Positions 11,926-23,025 of a DNA stretch of 64,000 nt are shown in pieces (position 1 is the stretch's first letter; each line of letters starts with the position of its first letter). The stretch is from Agrocybe praecox (Eukaryota > Basidiomycota > Agaricomycetes > Agaricales > Agrocybaceae): NCBI GenBank assembly GCA_964017145.1, contig OZ024846.1, positions 2,542,001 to 2,606,000 on the forward strand, written 5' to 3'. The position numbers were made by a program, and so were the translations under genes. Under the pieces are notes generated by a model, which saw nothing but the letters and a program-made list of their open reading frames with translations, was not told where the DNA came from and ran no database searches.

Positions 11926-14555
11926 TCATTGACTGAGTTGCTTGATCTTCAATATGATAGCTGTGAAGAAACGTCCATAAAATGTCCAACAAAACAAGCA
12001 TCAGTTGGGCATCATAACACTCACATTGAGGATCAAGGTTCTGGTAAGGAATTTGCTCCCATAGCCCACCACAGCCTGGAAAAGATCACACTTATCAACG
12101 GAAAATCTTTGAAGCCAACGTGCGGTGAGATGATTTACCCTCTTTAGTGGTTCCCATGTAGCCATACTTCGGCGTAAGCTGGCGCTCCAATAGCCACGTT
12201 CCAAACTTGGACCCGAGCTAATAAAATAAAATAAAATAAAGTAAGCCCAGAACATGACGTATGTGCAACAGGACGCACCCCGGTCTTCTGGTTGAAAGAT
12301 TCAACCACGAGGACAAATGGACTCTGTCCAATCTTCATAATGGTCTATCATCAGAATTTACATATCAGTGGCGGTCTCTTTTTTTGAGATATCAGAGATC
12401 CATACCTGCTCATCCACGACGTTCAAGCAGGACTTGTTGATCAGGCCAACATCCAGACCTTCCTGCCTGCAACGCAGGACAGCATCGTAAGACCTGTACA
12501 ACATCTCTCCGAAGCTGACAACGTATCCTGCTTTGCCTTCAAGGATGACATCGTCCTTGCCAGGAATAAACTCGTAATCACCCTCGAAGTACCTGCTTCC
12601 ATTTTCTTTCAAGATCCAAGGCACTTTGGAGCGGGTAGAAAAGATGAATCTGACGCCACGCTGGAAGAACACTTTCTTTACGACAGCAATCATTTGGGAA
12701 GCATCGGCCGGGAAATACAGGAACGAGTGGACATCCGATAAACCATTGTCTGCGAACATATTATTCACACCTGACGCAAAATGTCAATTTGCAATTCGAC
12801 GTTGGGAAAGGTTCTTGAACAAACCGAAGTGACAAGTATTGTCGGCCTAGAAAGGGTCAGTTTTGTCACGTAACGTGTATAGTAGAGGACGAACCATCTC
12901 ATCGACTGAGAGCACAAAAAATAATCGTGAGATACGTATGTGAGAGAGAGGACATTTGACATACCACCAGAGTGCGAGAAGTGCGAAAGTACGTTGCAAT
13001 TATTGAGACGAGCCATAGTAACTTCGGAGATGACCATCTCCAGGAAGGCAGAGAAAGTCGAGAATACACCAAATTTATCTGGAGCGAATCCGAACCCAGC
13101 AGCAGCAGAGAAGTTGCCACGTTCCATGATACCGGAAGGTATAAAGACTTCGGGATGTTTTTGATGAATGACTTTCAAGCCAGTCGAGCCTTCAAGATCG
13201 CCTGAGGAAGAGGCATCAAATTCCGAGTCTTCGCTAAGATAGAAGAAGAAAAAGAAACCTACTATCAATAACCATAACCTTCTCGGCTGCTTCTGCCTTG
13301 GACAAAGTGTCCAACACCATGTTTACAGCTTCACCGAAAACTACACGGTTTGCGCCAACCTCTTTGGAAGATCCAACATATAGATAAGGACTGGGCACAG
13401 GCTTAATTCCATCATATATACTCGTGAACTGGGATAGCCCTCTCTTCTCTAGATATTTCACTGCAGATTTAATCGGAATGACATCGTGGCCGTGCGAGCT
13501 GCCCTCAATGTCGGGAATCCCAGGTGCCATTACACGCTTGGCAATAACTGCGACAGGTGTAAATTAGTTACAGCAAGACAAGTAATGATACTGCTTACCA
13601 GCAGCGGGTCCATTGTAAGTCACAATTTCACTGATACCCGCCCACAGAGCGTCGATATCCTCACCCTGGACGGTGATGACCTTCAATCCATGACCTTGTA
13701 GAGTTTTGGTCACGTCATATCCTTTCAGATATTCCGATGGATGTCCAGCAATGGTAACGTCGTTGTCGTCGATAAGGAGCTTTACGTTCAAATTTTGCGC
13801 AACAGCCAACCTTGCAGCCTCTGCGTCATTTCCTTCTTGCTGAGACCCATCGGATCCAAGGCAGAACACGGTTTTGTTGCGGTTGGCTAATGCGACTCCA
13901 TTGACAAGGGGCCTGCATCCCCGATTACAAAAATCTCCGAAAGATCAACGTCATAATATACGTACCACATGTGGCCGAGGCGTCCTGAGGAGAACTTTAC
14001 ACCGGGCGTCAGACCCAGCTCTGGATGGCCAGGTAATTTGGAATTGGCCTCGCGATAGTGCATGAGATGATCAGCAGGGAGTGAGCCCTCCAGAGCAGCA
14101 AGGATGTATTGCGTAGCAACACGGTGGCCTGAACATCATCTAGTCAGTCATTTTGGTGATGCTACTTGTTCGTAATTACTCGCCGGCTTCATCGAAGACG
14201 ATGGGCAGATACTTCTCCGAGTTCTCAAACAATGCCAAAAGAATGCAAACCTCTGGCACAGTGTCGTAGGCACCACCTAGTTCATCATCAGCTCAAGTAA
14301 ATGCGCATATATTCACTCAATTGCACTCACCAGTATGCCCACTGACGCCGCGAGCAGCTCCAGTAGCTGTGAAAAGCACGATGGCATCCCTCAGCAACTG
14401 AATGTTCGCCTGCAGTGTTGCTTTCTGTTCTGGGGTCAACTTGGGGTTGGCCGGGTCGAGCGACAACCTAGGATCGTTAGCATGATAAAATCAAAGACAA
14501 TGAATGGAGAATATTACTTTTTGAATTGCTTGAGGTCAATAGGGAATTCTGCCAT
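11926..14555 (-). CDS. Transketolase-family thiamine-diphosphate enzyme
   Basis: Fourteen exons give 631 residues: 14555-14518, 14467-14331, 14276-14184, 14128-13966, 13912-13599, 13547-13263, 13201-12965, 12905-12895, 12846-12825, 12770-12406, 12344-12279, 12217-12139, 12075-12025 and 11960-11926. Transketolases move two-carbon ketol units between sugar phosphates, using thiamine diphosphate and Mg. Residues 30-290 form the cofactor-binding half: VSGHTGGAYDTVPE, a KLPGHPELG loop, SSGRLGHMW, and the GSDGSQQEGNDAE to DDND signature that holds Mg-diphosphate. The pyrimidine half includes FSTFSAFLEM and ADNTCHFGVNN, and the C-terminal third VVESFNQKTGLGSKF. Exons 8 (11 nt) and 9 (22 nt) are microexons. 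The intron after exon 3 needs a GC donor to keep EAGHRVATQY. The exact substrate, ordinary pentose-phosphate or a dihydroxyacetone-synthase-like variant, is undecided. Confidence 0.9.
12221..12240. repeat. Four tandem copies of ATAAA in an intron
   Basis: Four perfect ATAAA units lie in the eleventh intron of the transketolase gene. Read on the coding strand they form the T-rich tract immediately before the CTAG-type acceptor at 12219-12218, so repeat length could influence splice-site strength. Confidence 0.7.
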
Positions 14556-14629
14556 ACTGATAGTGGTTGAAGATAAAGATTGTTCGATGGCCGCACACGG
14601 TCGAGATCACAGGTGGAGACATCACGAGC

Positions 14630-14637
14630 TTTATATA
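14630..14637 (-). promoter_or_regulatory. TATA box of the transketolase gene
   Basis: On the minus strand this reads TATATAAA, about 75-82 bp upstream of the ATG at 14555, within a normal fungal TATA-to-start distance. Confidence 0.5.
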
Positions 14638-15835
14638 GTCAGGTTCTTGAGAATGGTCACTCTATTCCTATGCATCTTAGTCGGTAAAACCAGGAACCGA
14701 GTCGGCATTTTCTATTCCATGAGCAATGTATGTTTTAAACGTTCATTATGGAACAGGTACTACACAAGTTGGAAGAATAAAATACACAAACCAGGAAAAC
14801 CACCGAATTCTATAAGCCAAGATGTGTCCTATTTCCACTCGCACGCACGTTCGGTCATAAGTAGGCTTGTGCTGTGAGAGAGGAGCATAATCAATAACAC
14901 ATTCATATCTGCCACTAAAAAGATAATAAGAAAGAAAATATCAGAGAACCGCGTTTCGACATAGGTTACCCCAGAAGGGTCCTTCAGACGGCACTTCCTA
15001 AAGCTTTCGGTTGAAGATCGTCATGCATAGAGAGAAAATGGCTGGGAAACGAAAGACATGATTGCTGGTACTCACAGTGCAAAGTTATTGAGAACCGATG
15101 TCGGGGTCGACGTTGATCATCGTGGTTACAATTTTTGTCGCGTCTCAAAAAAAGAGCTATATAGTTTTAATATTAATCTCCGCCTGTATATTTAATGTCC
15201 GCTAACATTAATCACTCGGGTTCGGCATCTGCCACTTCCGCAACGACTTAGGTTTGACGACCGTCCTTAGTGGGATTCCAGCAGTGGACTATACACAGGG
15301 AGTACTCAAGCCGGTAAAGTGACTGATATATGCCTTTTACCGACACTCAATGGTAAGTCGCACGATCTACTTACTTTACCTTCCTGAAAACTGATTAGAA
15401 CTATTCGATGGTGAAGAAATCGACGAATATGGAACGAATTGTACACCGCGGTAACCAATATCGCATCTCGTATCAATCACAGGTAAATGCAAACGTAGTT
15501 TCCAATGTTTTTGGAAGCGGTCTTATGCATATGGCAAATATGATGGCAAGATGAAAATGACCCACATATGTGGAAGGTATGATTCTCCCAGCCCCAGGAC
15601 CACTTCTCTTACATTCCTATAAGTGATAACTGAACCAATACAATCTCTCTCCAACATGTACCTCAATAAAAGCCTGTTCGGAATCTGATATTTACATTTA
15701 TGGTATTTATCACCACCTGTGGTTTGTCTGGCCGTGACTTTGCTCCTGTTTGTTTGAGCTGCTTGGGATTCGGGAAGCCTCTCGATCAAGCTTCGAGTTG
15801 GTGTTTATTCTTTCCGCCTCCTCTGTCCAAGCCAC
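14638..15835. other. Intergenic, divergent promoter space
   Basis: This region separates the minus-strand transketolase from the plus-strand kinase. Open frames up to 180 codons exist near 14335-14877 but mostly overlap the transketolase gene or its promoter, carry no motif and look accidental. Nothing else is supported. Confidence 0.4.
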
Positions 15836-18035
15836 ATGAGAATCTCTGGAATTTGCCTTATTGCGCTTTACTTTTCGAACTTGGCTCACGCCTTTTTTCA
15901 TTCTCAGAGTCTGCCATCTCAACGTCTGGGTCCCCAACATTTTGGTGGTTTAGGAGTTCCACACCTCAGTCCAATATCTTTGAACGAAAGAACTAGGAAT
16001 GCCACCTCAATCCAACCGCGGCTCTGGATCTCTGGCCAAAACGAAAAACTACAAATGCGTGACTTCAGAACCGTTACCTACGTGCCAACAAACACTCCTG
16101 AACTCATCTATCTGCGCCCTAGAGGATCTAGGACCGTGAACGCCAAAGGCGAGCGCCCATTTCCTTCTAGGACGTTTCTTCATTTGCCGTCAGAGGTGGT
16201 CGGAATTTGGCCTGCACTTTTTTTCTTAAGGAATTTCCTAGCTATGTCTGTTCTGTTCTTGATTTATCTCTTCTCCTCCCTTCAAGGTATCTGGCGGACA
16301 TTTGAATCCGCGGCTAACGCGTGGCAAGGCTTTCTGTTTGTTATGGACAACCTCTCTCTTGATATCGCCCAGCTGGCTTTTTCGATTTTTTGGATCTGGA
16401 TTATCCGGATTATCCGTGGACTTTGTCTGGCTCTGATGCATACTTCAGCTGCTTTTGGAGAATGGGTTTCATCTATCGAGCTGTTTATAGAACGAGGGAG
16501 AATCCGACAGTGGGAACGTCAAGTTCAAGAATGTATTCGGCGGAAATCGCCCAATAAATTACTACCTAGAATCCAACGCGAAGCTGTGAAACACTCTGGC
16601 AGCCCATTGTTCGACCGTAAATTGTTAGGTTCCCTGACCTATCTATTCCTTCCTGAGGAAAAGCGTGTCCTCACAAGACACGTGTATGACCCTAGGTATT
16701 TCAACCAAGTCAGGAGAATCGGAGCAGGGGCATTCGGTTCAATATTCCTTGTCGAGCATCGGATAACGGCCAAGTTGATGGCTATGAAGGTCTTACCCAG
16801 AAGCGAAAACACGAGCGATGAAGTGGATCTAGAAATTCGTGCTATGATTCGTTTGCAGGGACTGCCGTGGTACCCGAAGCTTTTGAGCACTTTCATGGAC
16901 GTGGATAATTTTTATATCTTAATGGTGCGCCTTCTTGATCATCCTACTTCTCCATGATTTCTTATCGCGCTTGTCATTGACAGCCTTATTACTGTCGCGG
17001 AGATTTATACGCATACATGACCACTTGTGGAGGGTGTTTGCATAGAGAGTTGGCCAGATTCTATCTTGCTGAGCTGGTGGGACTTTTTGTGCATATGTTC
17101 TGATTACTATCGGTGCTCACACGTTTCCCGGTCATTTCCAGTTTCTAGCAATTCAGGGACTTCATCAATCGGACATCATACATCGCGATCTGAAGCCCGA
17201 AAATATCTTGTTCGGAGAAGATGGCCATCTCGTCTTGGCCGACTACGGTGTTGCTACAGTCTTCATGCCCAACGAAGATGACGCATTCATGGAGGATGAA
17301 TTCCCGCTTTGGGCTGAATGCAAAAAGCGAGGAGGAGACGACTTCCCGCTGCTAAGCCCGAGCGTTGATAATCCACATGCGGCGATGGGCGTTTCTGGGA
17401 CTGTATACTATGCTGCCCCGGAGGTTCTCGAAGGAAAGGAATACAGCTATGGCGTGGATTATTATTCGATGGCGATGTTGTATCATGAGATGGTGACAGG
17501 ATATGTAAGCACGTCACTTCCTCTACTTGACGTCCTCATGTGGGCTCTTGCCCACCTGCTGCGTTTTTTCTTTCTCGTAGGTCCCTCTCCGAGTTGGACC
17601 TCTGAAGTCCGGCACCGATGAACCTGAACTCATCGTCGATCTTGGGCGAAAAGACATCCATCTCCAGTATATGTCACTAACAGATTTACATTTCATGGAG
17701 AAGGTACTACAGTTCCATCGTATCCTCGGGTTGTTTTCCGACAAAAAAAACTTAATACATCGTTTCACAGATGCTAAATAGGGATCCTTTTGCTCGACCA
17801 AACGTACGTCAAATGAAGGTGCACCCTGTCTTCGCAGGAATGTATGTCAAGAAAATACCATCCTTTCTCTTTCAAGGAGTTTGTGTGACTCACTAAATTC
17901 TTCGTTTATAGTGACTGGGATAAACTCGCACGACGAGAGATTCCTATTCCTGGTCCACTTGCACTCAGGAAGAAAGTGTCCATTAGCCCAGCTTTCGAGC
18001 CGGTGCCAACTGAGCAGTATGGGCGTCGTCAATAA
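15836..18035 (+). CDS. Membrane-anchored Ser/Thr protein kinase with DYG motif
   Basis: Six phase-0-rich exons, 15836-16924, 16984-17076, 17142-17504, 17581-17703, 17771-17841 and 17912-18035, encode 620 residues. Residues 1-21 resemble a signal peptide or first membrane anchor, and residues about 120-205 contain further hydrophobic helices (ALFFLRNFLAMSVLFLIYLF; LAFSIFWIWIIRIIRGLCLA). The kinase domain spans about 285-590: glycine loop RIGAGAFGSIFLVEH, AMKVL lysine, hinge YILMPYYCRGDLYAY, catalytic HRDLKPEN, activation ADYGVA, APEVL, and a conserved C-lobe ending in a hydrophobic-motif-like tail. The Mg-binding Phe of DFG is Tyr here, which kinases tolerate, so activity is expected. About 50 extra residues (EDDAFMEDEFPLWAECKKRG and after) lie between DYG and APE. 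Substrate and pathway are unknown. The gene is convergent with the fork-head gene. Confidence 0.85.
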
Positions 18036-18365
18036 GTTTGTTCAAATCATAGTCGGAAGAGACAAAATAAAGAGAGTATATGGTTCATTCATGTGTATAT
18101 ACGACTGAGTGGAGAGTATGTTGTGCGAGATAATAGTACAAATGCGATGAGGGGGTGATACAGCAGGAATAGTACGCGGATGGATAGTGTAAAGCGAAAA
18201 CCAAAACCAAAACAAGGGAAAATGAAAAGGAAGTATGTGTGACTATATAACATATGGAAGAACGAAGAAGTGAGATGTACGGGGATTGTATAATGGAAAA
18301 TATTTTTAAGTGGCAATACGAATGGATTTTGAACAGAAGTATTCTAGGTTAATTAGTGGTACCAC

Positions 18366-19248
18366 TCAATAGGGTGTGTTCCTGTAACGTTTTGGTTGTG
18401 CACCTGGATGGCGAGGTGGTGGAGAGAAGCTGATGGGTGGCGCAGTTGGAGAGTATGTGGCCATTTTTGAAGGATATCCATGTACAGACGGAGGATGCGA
18501 TTCGTACGGCTGGTGCAATTCTACGCTTGATTCACTGGAACCGGCGTATGAGTACTGGCTAGAGCTCGTGTCTGACTGAAAGCTGTCGGAAGACTCTGAA
18601 GAAGAGGTTTTTGAAAGCTTTCTTGTTCCTCCTCCCCCACGTACTCTATCTCGCGTGTCTCCAGGGCCCCGCGTCGCGTCAATAGCCCAATATCCTCCGG
18701 AGCCAGGGTCACCATCAGCTCGTGCTATTCTAACAAACACGGCTTTTCTGGTTAAGGAATGTCTTATAGTGCTCTGCGAAGGAAGGCATCGTAAGTATTA
18801 CGACTTCTGCATAGTGAATATGAGCAAGCGAGTACTAACCGTCCATGGCTTATCTTTCCGAGTTTCAAGAGCTGGCCAACGGTTCTCGATAGCTTGGCAT
18901 ATTTGTGCGTATGTCAGGCGCTTATTTTGGCTTCCCCATATAGTCAAAATGATCAAGTCAATGATCGTTAGAGCTTGCTTCTGATATCTTCCAGCGGGCG
19001 CATCGTCGTCAGATAGTGACCAGAGACTGAGGGGTTTGTTTTTAGGGAGATGCGGTAAGAACTTCTGGCGCAACAGCTCTTCGCTGCTCCTTGGATTCAA
19101 AAGGGAGTCCCAGTAGTAGTGAATTGAGTCTTCCGAAATTTGAGACGGAGTTCCTGGACGAAGGAGGGACTCTGGAACTATAAATACAAAACCGGTAAGT
19201 ATATATTAATAACGACATAAAGGTACGACTTGGGGACTTACAAGTCAT
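18366..19248 (-). CDS. Fork-head (winged-helix) transcription factor
   Basis: Three exons, 19248-19242, 19177-18840 and 18773-18366, give 250 residues. The first coding exon is only 7 nt (ATGACTT), followed by a canonical GTAAGT donor; it supplies the initiator, and no other in-frame ATG lies upstream of the domain. The winged-helix core starts near residue 75: LTIIDLIILTIWGSQNKRLT, then AQICQAIENRWPALETRKDK, PWTSTIRHSL (recognition helix, usually SIRHNLS) and FVRIARADGDPGSGGYWAI as the wing. The C-terminal 80 residues are Ser, Pro and Gly rich. Fork-head proteins bind DNA as monomers and control cell-cycle or developmental genes; which ones is not evident. The gene ends 330 bp from the convergent kinase, and the short gap holds both 3' ends. 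Confidence 0.8.
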
Positions 19249-20204
19249 GAGTAACAAAGGCTCAAATTCAATGCTACACGCAAAGCAATAACTTGTATTA
19301 GCACGAAGTCATAATTTCGACCGTAAGCGTATTGCATATAGTTGCAAACAGCTCCGACATACCACACAAGGAGGTAAAAAATACGATGTCAACGATCACG
19401 TCAGACACAACGCATTCGCGTAGCTTCTTCTCTATGATAGATTAAAGCACGAGCTCGATAGAGCTGTAGTTGCGTGGAGATTTCAAGAAAAGTGTAGAAA
19501 ATTGTAGTTGTGAGACTACTGTGATGCTTGGCAACCCCAGACGGCTGCTTTGCTGAATCAAAGAGGGAAAAAGAGGCATCTTTTTATACAACTACACGCC
19601 CCCAAACCTGTGACGTCCTCGCCCACATTAACAAGATGGGCTAAAAAAAGCAGTTGACTTTTATAGAAATTTTGCTTTTGCATCACCACGTTCTCTGATG
19701 GCAAGCCGTTTTAAAATAGAGCCAATTGGCTCTGACCCACTTTTTTGCGGTCATGTGACGCACTTAGGCACTTTAAAAAGCTCCGAGGGGCTTATAAAGA
19801 CTGACATAATCAACCAAGATTACTGAAAATAGTAGCTTTAGTGAAATCAAAATTCCTGTGTATGGAGATTTTGAACAGCGATTTCGAGAAAGGAAAATAA
19901 GTGGATTGGTTCAACCTGGGTCTCTAAACATTCCTACATTAAGTAGGACGGTATAATTTACATATATACACCTTTCTTCTCACACTTTCATCCATTTACG
20001 ACGGGGTGAAAGAGCTGGCAGAAGGTCTTGCAGGAAGGCCAATTGTCCTAAAATTCGCTTTCCTTGCTTGCACTTGGTATTTTCTTTTAATTCAATTGCT
20101 TTTACTCGAAATTATCAATTACAACAAATTGTCTATTATGTACCTAGAGGCCGTATGTTAATAGAGCATTACCAATTTTGCGCCTGAAACAGGACGGGAG
20201 GCAT
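19249..20204. other. Intergenic; fork-head promoter
   Basis: No coding signal is visible. The region contains AT-rich stretches and the upstream sequence of the fork-head gene. Confidence 0.4.
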
Positions 20205-21885
20205 TTAATTCCCAAGCACTGACCCACTCTCCTGAACCAATTTCTTCTTGACGACATTGAGTACATCGTTCCTTTGCCGCAGGACAGAGTTGTGATCATC
20301 GATACTCTTGTGAAGAGTGCCATATAGCTTGAGCTTGACGCTAACATCGACAGGATAACGATTATAGAGTACAGAAAGCGACGAAAAGAAACATACCTGA
20401 CAAAGTCTTTCACCTAGGGAGAAAACGTGTAGTTCTTTCAGTACCAAGAAGATAGACAAGACTCACGTAATCGAGCATTTCGTGATAACGTGAAGTGATT
20501 TCTATGCAAGTCATGTAAGCGAACAGAAAACGTCCGTTGAGATCGTAGATTTGGAGCAGGAAGACGAACCATCAGCGCCTGCAGCCCATTCGTCCATAGT
20601 GCAGCCCCTCCACTTGTTCACCAAATTCTCATAAACGTCCATATGATCGCGAACGTAGACGTTGGGATCCTGACCAAGAAGCTTCTCTAGAGTATTCGAC
20701 TCCCCTTGCGACTGCTGTGATTGCTGTGACTGCTGCATATCGTAACCTTCATATGTTTGAAGTTTTGTAGGCGAACGGGACTTCCTGTTTTCTAGAATTT
20801 GTGGTGATCTCTCTATGAAGGGACTGCCATGCACAGATTGACTTTGGTGGCGATTCATGGAGAGTGAAAACCCTGAGCTTGGACGCTCGACGTTTGGGGA
20901 GAACTTGGCGTCAGGAAGGGACTTCAAAAATATTAGCTCAAATGAGAGTCATGACGGGTTAAAGGGAACCAACGTTGTCCATATCGTTTGGTTGTCCTCT
21001 GTATCGCTTAGCAGGATTTTCGAATTCAAAACTGTGGTCGTCCTGTTCGTATTCTTCTCTCGCTTTTTTTCGTGAGTTGGTCTGTTTGAGCCTTCCATCC
21101 TGCGTCAATTCGTGCCCCTGTACACCACGGAAGCCAGAAGAATGTTCTTCCATTCCTACGCTGTAGTGATGCGTATCTGGTTGAATCATTACGCGCCTAG
21201 GTCCATGTCCATTGCCTTGATCTAAAATAAAGTCACTGCTCGTCCCATTTTCATATGTACCGCTCTGGTGGTGTTCGTCAGAGCGAGTTCCAGAAAAGCC
21301 ACCTTCACGTTGATGAGAGTCTTTCCTGAGGCCAGAAAGTCCTTCCAAGGTCGATGTATGCGGTATTTTTGACGGGAAATCTACAGATTTGTTGCTAAAT
21401 TCCAAAGAAGGAACCTTAAAAGCGTCAGACGAAGCTGGAAATGAAACAGAGCCAGCACTAGAACGAGAACGAGAAAGGAGAGCAGACGAAACGAGGCTGT
21501 TAGGTTTTTGAGGTGTAGGCGCTATAACGGGTGTTTGTGAGCTCGGCTCTAATGCACGATGCATAAGAGAATGTGGATCTGCTGTACCGGGCCTGATCAT
21601 GTTGGTTACTGCAGTGCGCGCGTTTCCTCCGGCTGATCCTCCTGCTCCTGCAGCCTGAATTTCCTTTTTGAGCCCACCAAGCCCTGAGGTCTTAGCAGTC
21701 CTATAAGAGTTGGCGCCATCAATATTTGTCTGCGTATCAGCTGGCTTATGAGCGCCATTTTGTTGCTTCAAGTCGTGAACAGCAGTATCATTTGCAGCGG
21801 ATTTTTGGTGCAATGGATTTCCTTGATCAGGCGAAAATGTAGCACGGGACTCAGGCCGAGGAAAGAACGGTTGTCTGGCACTCAT
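20205..21885 (-). CDS. ECM11-like C-terminal domain protein (tentative)
   Basis: Five exons, 21885-20974, 20921-20570, 20501-20467, 20413-20397 and 20340-20205, encode 483 residues. The start is the first true ATG (MSARQPFFPRPES); the open frame upstream of it lacks an ATG. Residues 1-370 are low complexity, rich in Ser, Gln, Asn and Gly, and include a QQSQQSQQSQ run. The last 110 residues are well ordered and helical: LLGQDPNVYVRDH, a WRGCTMDEWAAGADE motif, then a long amphipathic helix and VLRQRNDVLNVVKKKL. The short Trp motif followed by a coiled-coil resembles the ECM11 domain; yeast Ecm11 is a SUMO-modified component of the meiotic synaptonemal complex. This assignment is from memory of the domain's shape and needs a profile search. 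The gene itself is clearly real; the fourth exon is only 17 nt. Confidence 0.65.
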
Positions 21886-23025
21886 TTGAACTTGCTGAAA
21901 AGCAGAAAAAATAGCAGGCGTAGAAATTCTAGTAAATCCGGACAATGAACAATTCCAACTAGTGCTTTGGTTGAGTTTGTAGCTCCGCTTATACTTTCGA
22001 CTCCGCTTGCAGGAGTACTAAAAATAGCCTTTTAGAAACGTCAATCCTGATTCTTGAGATGCACCTAGGGTTAATGTTAATCGTGCACACACGTCTTCTA
22101 CGGCTGCGTTAGTATAGTGTAGGATCGTCTTGTAAATTTGTATCATAAAATTTTCTTTTATTTGTTTCTTTTGACGCCAAGTTTGGATGAAAGCCATGAA
22201 GGACTAGCATTAGTATTTTTACGCTTTACTTTTTTTGGGGGTTTCAATCTGGGCAAACACGAGTAGCGGATATATGTGTTTGTATGCTTCAGTGGGGAAC
22301 CACATTAATGCATAAGTTTATCTTGAAAAAGCTCTCTTGTATGATATGTGAGACGATCGAATGTATGTAAGGGGGATGTACCGGGGGTACCGTGCTGTGA
22401 TATCCTTGAGACTGTTCCGCATGGCAGGCAAGGAGACCCTGAAAAAATCGGAGAATTTTGCAATCTTGAGAAAAGGTTTTGAATCACAGCCATCGTAGTT
22501 GGCTAGATAGGTAGCAGTATGCGACATCGTATCCAGGTACGAAGTTTTAAAGGCTGTATCTATAGCTTCTTTACACATTATATAAATTGTATACGAGTCT
22601 ACGAGTCTACGAACGATTACTCTTTTTTTTTTTAAGTGTCGCGGACATATCCAAGTGTCGGTGTGCTACTGCCTTGGCGTCAAACCAACCACATGGGTTT
22701 TCCCAGCATATTACTGGATATCTGAAAGTATCTCATGAAAAGGGAAATCGTCCGACACACATGCGAGTCTATGCGAGTTTTGCTGTTTTCGGAGGTCCGT
22801 GTACCGACTTGGCATCAACTTGGCGTGTGCCTAGTCTCAGAGACTCAGAGACTCATTCTCTCCCAACGGATTACATGCCCTCAAGTTTGGTCTAAGTAAG
22901 GATTGCATAAATAAAGGTGCTCATTTGTTTGAATACGATAGTTTTGCGACTGAAAACCTCAGATTATGGTGGGTTTATAAGCATATACAATATACTAACG
23001 TTCGTTTATACAAAATACATTCGTT
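21886..23025. other. Intergenic
   Basis: No gene is supported. Short duplicated words occur (ACGAGTCT twice near 22593-22612; AGACTCAG twice near 22840-22855). The open frame 22318-22578 on the minus strand shows no family signature. Confidence 0.4.

Noticed and set aside
13202..13262. Acceptor CTTAG at about 13231-13235 for transketolase exon 7 (SEDSEFDASSSG insert)
   Set aside because: It gives the wrong phase; the later CTCAG at 13203-13202 gives VIDSDLEGS in frame.
9196..14555. Metabolic cluster of HGD with transketolase
   Set aside because: They share no pathway step and other tyrosine-catabolism genes are absent; adjacency looks incidental.
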